This document shows positions 23,355 to 32,850 of a stretch of DNA of 64,000 bases, piece by piece. This stretch comes from Anthostomella pinea. Its lineage: Eukaryota; Ascomycota; Sordariomycetes; Xylariales; Xylariaceae. Each line of letters starts with the position of its first letter. The first letter of the stretch is position 1. Location of the stretch: NCBI GenBank assembly GCA_963556695.1, contig CAUWAG010000004.1, forward strand, positions 3,348,001 to 3,412,000, in the 5' to 3' direction. The notes beneath the pieces were generated by a model. That model did not search any database. It worked only from the letters and a program-made list of their open reading frames with translations, and had not been told where the DNA came from. The position numbers and the translations under genes were made by a program.

Positions 23355-23936
23355 GTTGTTCAGCATGCTCAACCGTGCTGAATGGGGGTTTGGACTTGAT
23401 GGCGGGCTTGAGTGTTCAACTGGACCATGATGGACGGTCAGAAAGACGCGTGTCTTATTGCTTTACTTATTTCTTGATAGTATCGTGGGTAATCAGGTAT
23501 TGTAGTCTCAGACAGTCATGTCATGGGCTAGAAGTGTGCTTGCTATAACCTATCACTCTTGAACTACCAGATGTGATGCCAATGGTGATGTACTGACTAT
23601 AACCTATCACTCTTGGACTATCAGATGTGATGCCAATGGTGATGTGGTGAGAACAATGTGCTATTAATTGCTCCATCGTCGTGTCGAACGACAGGCTGTC
23701 CATGGCAAGACCGTCGTCCGGGACTCCGAAGATGTTGATGCAGAACACTGTTGCGTCTGGTCATGGCCAGGTCGTATTTCGCAATTTTTGTATGAACCAC
23801 CACTTTGTGACTGACATATACCTGTATGCTCGGGCGCTTGGCCGTTCATAGCCGTGACCTAGTCAACGCTTCATAGCCCCCTGGGGGTAGTGTTGTTTCT
23901 TTCACACATGAACCATTTCTTCATGCCATCATAGAA
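23355..23936. other. Convergent intergenic region with a 54-bp duplication
   Basis: It lies between the captain and the minus-strand nuclease-like gene. It contains the two-copy repeat listed separately and nothing coding. Confidence 0.5.
23543..23650. repeat. 54-bp direct repeat, two copies
   Basis: Two adjacent copies starting CTATAACCTATCACTCTTG differ at a few bases; they lie just behind the captain gene. Confidence 0.85.
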
Positions 23937-25662
23937 TTATGTTTCGATCCAGCGCTTTACGGCCTCGAGAGAAGCGACCAAAGCATGCAGACTTATGATG
24001 TCCCTCGTAGAGCCAAGGACGACAGGACCTGTTCAGGTGTTAGTCAATTACCAACACTGGCCACATCACGAGACGATTACCTACCGTAAATGCTAATCGA
24101 ATAGCCCTTATCGCAAGCAAAATACAGCTGCCAATCAGGTCCAACAACTTGAATCAGGGGAACCGATACAAGAAGAGTTCGCTTGCGCTGATCGTTCTGT
24201 TAGCGGACGTGCACTCTCATCTCTATCCTCGTGGTTCTGGTGGGCGGCATCTGGCTGGCCGCCATCAGGCTGAGCATCCGGCCAATTGGCCAGCTTTGAT
24301 AGGCTCAGCTCCCAGCGTAAGTTGTGCATACGTTTATACCAAGTAGCGATCCAGATGGCAAGCTGTACCAGGGCGTCTGATGATGGAAGTTGTCTCTTCG
24401 TCTCCACAGACGCGGCGATAGGCTTATACGTGATAGCAGCGTAAGTAGATTGGTTCACATGTGACAGGACCACGATCCCATCTTTCAGCGACAGCCTATT
24501 GACGAGCGCAGCAATGGCTTTGTGGAGCTCTGCTTCCTCATCGATTTCCTAATCCTTGATGTGAGTACCCTATTTTCGCCAGTGGATGAATGGGTTCACT
24601 TACCAGGACCACCAGGTAGTCGACCTTCTTACCATCTCTACCTCTGTTGGTCTGTCCCGTAAACCAGGTCTGTCCCGTCTGCTCCGTTTGGCTGCAGTTG
24701 CAAGGGGTCCCACCAGAATCTCGCGTTGATGCGTCCCTATCGTCGCATTGCTGGGAACTGAGGTTGACATCTAGTTCTTCGGACGTGAACCACGGGGACG
24801 AATCCGACGCGATTGCTAATGACATGGCGGGAAGGTAGCGGGCAACAACCTCTTGCTCTCCTTTCTCCCGTCTCTTGAACACGAGACGGAGAAGCGGCGA
24901 ATTTACCATCATATTCCAGTAGTCCTCGTGAACCTGGTGCTTATTAGCCTCGCCGGTGTCTATGAGGATATCACACAGTGATCTGAACCTATGTAGCTCT
25001 TCCCCTTCCGCTTCAGGCCCGTCGGAAACCGGGTCGCAGAATATATAGTCAGGGAGTCGGTCCTTGAACTTCTTCTCCATTCTGTGTTGAACCTCAGCCG
25101 GTACGATCCGTTGCCTCCAAGAGACGCCAGCGTGTATCTTTCTGTAGAGAGGTTCGATGTCGGCGGGTAGGCTGGCAAGCGTATCAATGTTTAGCGCCTT
25201 AATATTAACGGGTGTATCAAGCAGCGCCAAGGTGGATCTTGTCTTGGTGGGATTCGGTCTGGATCGTTTGTTACCTTTTGTAGATTGCGACGACGACTGT
25301 GACGTTCCTTCAGGTTGAAGGGGAGGTGTAGCAGCAGCGTTCCACAATGAGGTGTCATCGCTATTGTTCCTCTTTCTACCTCCTTGCGTATACGACATGG
25401 TCGGGTCTGTAGGTGAAGGAGTATTGGGAAGAGCGCAAGTCGGGGCCGTATCGCCAGTCTCGCTGCTTGAAGCATCGATCCGCGCGCATTTGGCTCTCTG
25501 GACGTCGTCGGTCCTCGCACGCTTGGGTCGAGGCTGGAGGTCGTCGCTTCGCACACGCTTGGCTCGAGGCTGGAGGTCGTCGTTTTCGGCGTCTGGCTGT
25601 GTTGGGTCGACAGAGCCTATCCAGCGATGGATTGAGGCGGTTTTCAAGGCTTGGAAACCCAT
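23937..25662 (-). CDS. PDDEXK_12-like fungal nuclease-fold protein, probable one-base frameshift
   Basis: Exons are 25662-24604, 24548-24085 and 24028-23937; the introns are 55 and 56 nt. The start is the ATG at MGFQALKTASIHRWIG. The first 150 residues are disordered and basic, with near-repeats (DDLQPRAKR, DDLQPRPKR). The C-terminal domain carries the pattern of the fungal PD-(D/E)XK_12 group: KKVDYLVVL (Asp near residue 348), then VNQSTYAAITYKPIA and VETK (Glu near 402, Lys near 404). An LQLxxW-like helix (ALVQLAIWIATWYKR) follows, and the end reads VVGPDWQLYFACDKG, then IISLHALVASLEAVKRWIE. Exon 2 is one base out of phase between about 24135 and 24181, and no intron solves it. This is either a lesion or a sequence error. 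The biological role of this widespread group is unknown to me. Confidence 0.65.
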
Positions 25663-25904
25663 GACGAGAGGAGTGAGTAGACGTGAGATACATTGACATT
25701 GGTGGGAGTGATACATACGTAGTGAACGGCTACCTGCAGTACTGCGCGCGGAGCTACCTCGGGTAGTTATTAGTGGAAATGGATGGATTGGACTCCAGAG
25801 TCCACAAAAGCTTCCGCGGTCGCGGCGGTCCAGACTCCTATGGACATCCATGGCGGGGCTGGCGGGGTATCGTGACTTGAGCACACATCCGGAACATCAT
25901 CTAC

Positions 25905-25922
25905 CTACCTACATGTAGGTAG
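25905..25922. repeat. 18-bp perfect palindrome
   Basis: CTACCTACATGTAGGTAG, a perfect inverted repeat in intergenic DNA. Confidence 0.8.
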
Positions 25923-26466
25923 AGATCTAATCATCAGAAGAACCACAATGCTACTAGGCTGAGCGTAAATGAGAACATGAGGGCCACAAGCATTGAAGAT
26001 CGATGAACCTGAGTCTTGAGAACTCAATTTGATCTGGCCTGTCATAACCATTACCCTTGCTCACAGCCTCGCTCACGGAGCCTGGATGTGCATCCTATTG
26101 GTCATCACGAAGTCAATTGTGAATCCCTTCAACGTTCTGTGGCTGTCATGGCAGGCATTGATGAGATGAATCATTCAGCTCTGCCGATGTGGCACATAGT
26201 GTCACGGGACTGGTCGAGATCCGGTGTTCTGATTGGATTGAATTTACAACCCATTTCGTGGCAACCGTTGGGCCTGGACTGGGCTCCCAGCTCTGAGATT
26301 GGTGCGGACCTAAAGTCGGCCTGGGTGGGTGCGCCCTTAGCTCCCGTCTCCATGTCCACCTCCACACCGTTCTAGCGCTTGGGGCTGGAGTCGCAATGGA
26401 TGATGGTAGCTTTTATGCTAGTTCACACGCGCGATCACGTGCGTACCGGGTGTCCTTGTACCTACA

Positions 26467-26488
26467 TACTAGAGGATATCCTCTAGTA
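26467..26488. repeat. 22-bp perfect palindrome
   Basis: Two 11-base arms TACTAGAGGAT and ATCCTCTAGTA abut with no spacer. A TACCTAGG motif follows a few bases later. Confidence 0.85.
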
Positions 26489-27074
26489 GGTACCTAGGTG
26501 ACGGGACCTCAGCTGCTGCCGGGATCTACTCGCCACGTACGGCCTGCAAGATTTGTGACGGAGTTGCTCGTACAACTCCCGTCGTGATCGAGGTGACGTC
26601 GTCGTCGCTGCTGAAGCTGGTCTCTGTGTCGACGCACAACAACGAAGAGATGCTCAGAAGGGCTGGGGTTGGGATGCAGCGACGCACGAGGTTGCAAAAC
26701 GAAGCCCGCGTTCCATGTTCGAAAGGTAAGGTTGTCTCGATTGGTGTCTTGATGTCGCATTGGAACAGCCAAGCTCCTCACCACAAGGTAGCGAACCACT
26801 GAGGACCTCGGGAGGAAACCGATACAAACGGGCCTGCAGGAAGCCGGTCCTAGCCCGGAATTCGACTTTGCCAATTTGATGTCAACACAAACAGACAGGG
26901 GACGACGAGTCGGTAGGGGGGGAGGCTGACATCCAGCCCTGGGTCGAATGCCGACTCTTGGCGGAGCATGATGGCAGCCAGCATATCCAGACGAATACAC
27001 CTCGAGGTCTATCTTTCGGATCTGTCAAGTCTGCTAGCTTTCCTCACCCGACTGCGTGAGCTTCTGTCACGACA

Positions 27075-29284
27075 ATGTCTCCGACACCCCACTACCATGA
27101 CCTGAAAAGTAGCGAGGCGTGAGTACTCCCGCCATATGCCAGGCGACCGGCCGTTGACGAAACGCAGCGTGTTGGGCATCGACTTCGGCAATGGCAGCTC
27201 CAAGGAATCCTTGGTCAGGTCGAGGGAAGACCGCGAGCCGTACCTGATTCGCGTCCCGTTCAAAGGCGGGCTTGATGACCCGAGAAGAGCGGGTGCGGTG
27301 CACCAGTTCACCGCGTACGCTGCTCAGGACAAGGCGGGCAAGCTCGTCGTTGGCAAGGAAGCCCTGCGCATGGATTTCGATTCCCCTCAAGACAATCCTG
27401 ACCTGGCTGGCCGGGATCACCGTCAACAAGACGATCCAACGCCTCCCCGGAGGCCAGACCCTCCTGCGTGCCGTCCGGGAGACCGGACTGACCCGCGAAG
27501 CCTGCCAGGCTGGGCTGCTTGAGCATTTCAAGCTCCTGTACGACTCCGCCATCGCCGCAGCAGCAGGCCAGAAGGTAACGATTCGATCGGTCGTGCTTAC
27601 CTACCCTAACTACTTGTGCCCGTCGAACTATCATTCAGGTAGTTTCGAGACGTATCTTGACACGTATATCGGTCTGATGCGTTCTATATGGGCAGACGAT
27701 ATGCACATCGAGACGGCATCGGAAGGACAGGCTGCAGCGATATATATCTGTGAGCCATATCATGACGTCTACGGCACGGACTCGCAAGAGGAGCGCCACC
27801 GGACCCTCTTCGCGGACCTCGACAAGCAGAAGGGACTGAACCTGCTCGTCGTCGATACCGGTGCGAGTACTCTTGTAGGTCTCTGTCGCCACCCTGCCCT
27901 CCTAGACTAATAGGTCCAGAACGTCCAATGCATGACCGTGTATTTCGACGAGAAAGGCGACATATGCAACAGCCAGTCAAACGTCCCGTCTGGCTGGGTG
28001 ACGGGTACGTCAAGACCGCTCGTGGAGCGCATCCCACTGACGCATGGACAGGTACCAGGGGTGGCAGCCACATCTCGAACGACAAGATCAGGACGCTCGT
28101 CGAGCAAGAGCTCAAGCCCTTGCTTGTCACAAACCAGCTCGCCGAAGGCGAGATGGCCCACCTGCTCCAGGACTTCGAGGGTCAGAAGAAACATTTCAAC
28201 TACGTCGAAAACACGAACATGATGAACCTTCGGGGCTACTCCCAGGAGTCCTTTGTTCCGTTGTCGCCGGAACAGGTCCGGCACGCGTTCGAGAGCGCCT
28301 TCCGAGATGGGTTGGACCTGTTGAAACGACATCTGCATCGCCTGGTCGGGTTCCAAGGAGACTTCGCAGTTTTGTTTTGCGGAGGGAGTTACTGCAACCC
28401 GGGCCTTTACCACCAGGTAAAGAGCATTATGGCCGATTTTGAGATTACCGCCGCGGCCCGCAGTTGCGGGGTGAAGCACGCGTTTATGCGCGATGAACCA
28501 TACTGGTATACCGCGCTGACCCTTCCATGAGGATTTTGACGTGCTTACACTGAACAGGTCTTCGGCGGTGTCGTCAGGGGTTGCCCTGTCTTTGATCAGG
28601 ATGCCACCCCCTGGCGAACTTCTGAGAAGCTCTTGTATCGGCCCTCAAGAGGTAAGCTATAAGAGGAGGAATGGCAAATGGGGTAAGAAAGCTTCATCGA
28701 CCGACGCCCATGTTGTGTACTGTTATGAGCTGGACAGGACGCTACACGTCGAGATCGAAGTCCCTGGCCGCAATATGAAACTGGTTCTGAATATGGTCTG
28801 CGATCCCCTATGGGTGGCCGACGTTTCCGACAGTCACCCGTTCATTGAGATTGGCCGTGCCGAGGAAGTGATTGGTGGTCCTATCTCAACCTACGATTTG
28901 GCATTCGAGGTTAGCACCCGTGATCTTCCACGCGGCCCCGTTTACTTCACTGTCGATCACACCAAGGTCCGCGACGATGGACCGGTTTCGCTCCAGCTGG
29001 AATGCTACACCCATCTCAAGCGGGGAGCCTACCTACCCAACGACGTCGACAGGAAATGGACAATACCGCTCAGAACGGACCGTGCGACCAAGCTCCTCCA
29101 AGTGGGCAAGGCGGTTCAGTTGCCGATCTGGTGTAAGCGCTGCTCCAAGAAGATTGGGAAACACGCGCGTGTCTGCCAGGACTGCGACCGGTATAGCGTG
29201 TGTACGGCATGCTACGTCAAAATAAGCACGGATTGGACGCTGCATCCCAAGCATGTTTTCACGGGCCTGTCTGCCTACCGATGA
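27075..29284 (+). CDS. Hsp70-like ATPase with C-terminal ZZ zinc finger, about 673 aa, one-base frameshift
   Basis: Exons are 27075-27118, 27168-27874, 27914-28004, 28052-28505 and 28558-29284; the introns are 49, 39, 47 and 52 nt, in phase. The actin-like ATPase fold begins with VLGIDFGNGSSK (about residues 16-27, phosphate-1 loop). The second phosphate loop is VVDTGASTL, ending exon 2. Exon 4 holds ALVLFCGGSY-type sequence (FAVLFCGGSYCNPGLYHQV), as in fungal Hsp70-family proteins of the HSPA12 type. After a beta-rich domain the last 50 residues form a ZZ-like finger: CKRC, VCQDC, YSVCTAC, then LHPKH. Exon 2 changes frame in the CCCC run at 27383-27386; removing one C gives a seamless ATPase (RMDFDSLKTILTWLAG). 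So the gene is newly broken, or the base is an error. A chaperone-like or sensor role is inferred, not shown. Confidence 0.7.
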
Positions 29285-30184
29285 GCCATGGAACAATCTT
29301 TGCTGTAGTCGTCTTGGGAACAGGTAGATCGTCGAGGAGTACAACGCAAGGCGCCTAGGTAGTCAATGGACATATAAATAATTTTGTACTCAGGAAGTCA
29401 TACACTGGTCAATTCAGTTTCATAGTCTGTTGAATGTGGTGGCTTTGGGTGTATAGGAACGTCCCGAGACTTAGCTCTACCGTCTCATACTGCTGCCACT
29501 GGACGGGGATAAAGACAGCTACAGCCGCGGACACTTGGACTATGTCGGGCAAAACCACCAGTGTTAACCACCCCCGTGTAGGTTGCAAGATGAGCATAAT
29601 AGCAGGTTTACAAACTGAGCCGCTAAGATGGAAGATACTTGGCAAAACATTCGATCAAGAAGATGACCATGTACAGATTGTCGAGGCCTGCCAACCGCCG
29701 TCATTATACACTGCAAGCCGTTAAGTACAGCAGCTGCCTATCGGGTACCAGGCCGTCCATACCCCTTTTTTCTCAGGAATTAGATAGGTGGGCGTGCTCG
29801 TCTTCTGCGACAACCACCGCACAAGATAGAGGACGAAGACGATGGCTAAAGTTGGCAGATAACAGCTTGAAAGAGTTCAGGGTGGATTGTAGGGCAACCA
29901 GACAGAGGGTATCCTGTTTTGTAATCTCAGCGTCAGACTTAGGTACCTATGGATATTTCCAATTGAACGTTCCATCCACCCATAAGCCCTTGGCGAAGCA
30001 AGCGCAGCCGCCGCGGCTGATGGTGGGGTCAAACCCAGTTCTGTCTCCCACTTCCAGTCTCCAGATGCATTCCCAGTTCCGCATCCACCCATCTCTCTTC
30101 ACCAGCTCGACCACCGCAACAACTCGGCCATCTTGCTCGACGCCTCGTCCAGCGACAGGTCTCAAGCGTCGCGCATTCCACGCA
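29285..30184. other. Intergenic, presumed leader of the next gene
   Basis: No gene is seen. The frame of the following gene is open from about 29639, so its true start could lie further upstream. Confidence 0.4.
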
Positions 30185-31656
30185 ATGCCAATCGACCAAT
30201 CGTTCTCTTCCTCTGTTACCTCTGCTTCTGATGGTGGCGACCTTGCAGACTCGGCTAGCGACAGGGCCTCGTCAAGGTCCAGCCACCACGAGCAGCAGCA
30301 CAGCAAGGACGCGTCCAAAGTCCTGGGCCCGGTAACCGCCAACAAGGACGCCCTCGGAGTCCCTATCGGTAGCCCGCCAACTATTCCTCCCACTGTCCTG
30401 ACAGCCTTGGAGAAGCTCTACGAGGTATACGTCGAGCGTTGCGAACAGCCCGCCTCGATCCCACTCTCCACGACCGACTTCGACTGTCTCCTCCGAACCA
30501 CCGAGGCCTGCATCGGCAGCCCGTCGTCCTTGTCACCCCCCGAAGACGCTCACCTCCCCCACCCGTGGCCCCAGCGACTGCGCTCCGACGGCTCCGACGG
30601 CTTTGGCGGCTGGTTTCTCGAGCGCGTCCGCTGGGACTTCGATGGGTCGTTCCTCGTGCTCCGCATGCCTACCGAGATCCACTTCGACACGACGAACGAC
30701 ATCAGCGAATACATAAGAAAGCAATTCCAACGGGTCTTGCTCAGCGGTGTGTGCAGGACTGGCGGGCGCAAGTTAACGCTCACCCGGAGCACTCAGTTTG
30801 AGCCAGATGCGACGTTGTGGTGGGAGGATGATGCGAGTAGTGAGGAGGGCAGTACATCTACGGGGAGTGATGATGGGTCTGGACCGGACCATGGGAGTAG
30901 CAGTGCGCAAGGAGAAGCTGAGGAGGTCAGAGACCAGTACCCGGGCCTGATCGTCGAGGTCGGCTGGTCGCATCACACACCGCTCGAGCAAGCTGCAAGT
31001 AAGTTTCCGTATCGTCCACCAGTTCCTATCTATAGTCAAGCCATCAGTCTCCATCAACATGACTCCCAGGGTGTCAATAGGCAAGCGATCCGTCTAGAAC
31101 AAGCACCCTGGAATAAGCAGTCTTGAAGTTCTCCGACGCCCTCCTTGCTTATTCACACGTACATATTCCTTTCACCATGCTGCCGATTACGGGTATTAAC
31201 CCATTGCTGTCAGAGTACATACGCCACGGCAATGGCCTAGTCCGGGCCGTCCTCCTCGTCAACGCTCAATACGTCTGGCCCAAAGACCAGCCGACGACAC
31301 CTACACTTCCCCAGATCACTCTCAACGCCCTCCGACACGAGGTGACACAGCACGGCTCTCTTGGCCCTGTTGACCACTTCATGCGCGACGTACAAATCCA
31401 TCCTGTCATCTCCACCGCCACAGCCACCGACGCTCGTGTCAACCTTACGCTTCGCGACCTCCACGATAGTCTCAGCGCCGACGTCCCGGTCACGCTGCAA
31501 TGCAGCAAGTTCCGTCGTATATTCCGGAAGCATTACGCCAGCACGCGCTACACGGGCCCGAACCCGAAGAAGCGCCCTAGGGTCACAGACGACCATCGGG
31601 AATGGGAAGAGGATGAGCGGGAAAGGGAAAGGGCAAATAAGAGGGCGAGGGGCTAG
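30185..31656 (+). CDS. PD-(D/E)xK nuclease-like fungal protein, 418 aa, two exons
   Basis: Exons are 30185-30998 and 31214-31656. The 215-nt intron (GTAAGT..GTCAG) is long for this window, but the phases fit, giving 419 codons. The first 60 residues are Ser-rich and disordered. A helical domain follows (PTVLTALEKLYEVYVERCEQ). Candidate core residues are the Asp in FEPDATLWWE and the Glu in YPGLIVEVGWSH, the D..ExV arrangement of a degenerate PD-(D/E)xK site. An acidic Ser/Asp insert lies between them. After the intron come VRAVLLVNAQYVWP, a likely core strand, and a very basic tail (KKRPRV, ANKRAR) resembling a nuclear signal. Similar fungal proteins exist with no known role. An upstream start at about 30065 is possible. 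Confidence 0.6.
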
Positions 31657-32850
31657 GGGACGGGTCGGTGGGTTTGTTCTAATCACACATGTGGATCCAA
31701 CACTTTCGTAGCTTGGGGTGCTAATATATAGAAGCTTGCATGGCGTCCAAAGAATCTCTGTATTGGACCTTCCTCACAGTAGATGGATATGCAGGGAATC
31801 TGCCCACTATGAGCAGAACCTGGACGGTAAGCAGGAATTAGACCATAGAAACTGGAACGTGAGCAGAAACTGGAGTAGTGCTCGGGTTTCTATTCCTCAA
31901 AGGCCTTGATGGCCAGGAGCTCCTTGTCGTATATTTTGTAGTTAGCTTCTGCTGAACCTTCTTTAGAAAAGTACTATCGAACGGCATGAAGTTCTCTCTC
32001 GTCATCATACTGTGATATCACGCCTGCAATCCCCCTATTTGACGCAGACTCGAGGTCTTAGTGTGGTTTGTGCGCTAAGGGGATAAAACGCCTGTGCGTT
32101 AGATGGATGCGACCGTGGCATGAAGAGGATTGTGGGGCACTACGCTCACAGGAGGCTATCGAATCTATTGCACGCGAATCTATTGCATGCGATTCTATTG
32201 CGTGCAAATCTATGGCATGGATCGACGAGGGGAGGACGTTGGATTGAAGCTATCCCATGTGTGTAGGTAGTCAATCAAATTGAACGCCGTACCTTTGTAT
32301 GGTAAAGGTATTATTAGCACAACGGGCAGTGGTATTTGTGAGGGCGAAGTCGGTGGGGGTCAGGTACATTGAAACTTTGGAAGGGGTACATTGGCCGCTG
32401 GTGGCTGTGGCTGGAGGACGGAAATCTATGAGCCGGAACGCAAAGTGGATCAGCGGGGGGTGGTTACTGCATGCAGAAGTGCTGGAAGGCTTTATATAAT
32501 TTGTTAATTACAAAGATTTTAAAATGATTTATTTTTATTAAATTATACTCGTTTTATTTTTATTAGTATTATTCAATGATTATGTTTAAATAAGTTAAAA
32601 TTCTAAAAAATCTAAATCAGGTTTCAAAAACGCTTTATAATAAAAAAAATTTTAATTTGATAATCACTATTCTTCTACAATATATTTATCAACCGGTTTA
32701 AATATTATAATCAGTTTTATTTAATACTTAATTAATCTAAATAAACGCTTTACGTCCTGGTGTTCATTAATTAGTCTTTTTAATAATAGAAATCTAATCG
32801 TTGATTTTTTAAAAAGCTATTTCTTTATTTAACCGTTTATAGTTAATGTA
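31657..32850. other. Intergenic, passing into AT-rich repeat DNA from about 32500
   Basis: A 15-bp tandem repeat lies at 32161. From about 32500 the base composition turns sharply AT-rich and no coding signal remains. Confidence 0.6.
32161..32220. repeat. 15-bp tandem repeat, four copies
   Basis: Copies GAATCTATTGCACGC, GAATCTATTGCATGC, GATTCTATTGCGTGC and AAATCTATGGCATGG follow each other exactly. Differences are mostly C/T and A/G. Confidence 0.85.

Larger units (their letters stand above)
25663..27074. other. Intergenic with two perfect palindromes
   Basis: This 1.4-kb spacer has GC-rich random open frames but no gene I can support. The palindromes at 25905 and 26467 are listed separately. 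Confidence 0.5.

Noticed and set aside
23937..25662. Possibility that the nuclease-like gene is a Spok-type spore killer
   Set aside because: Only a nuclease-like domain is seen. The kinase domain expected for Spok proteins is absent.
26509..27000. 163-codon minus-strand frame in the palindrome spacer
   Set aside because: Its composition is Arg/Pro/Ser-rich and random-looking, with no domain, no supporting splice sites and a GC-rich background.
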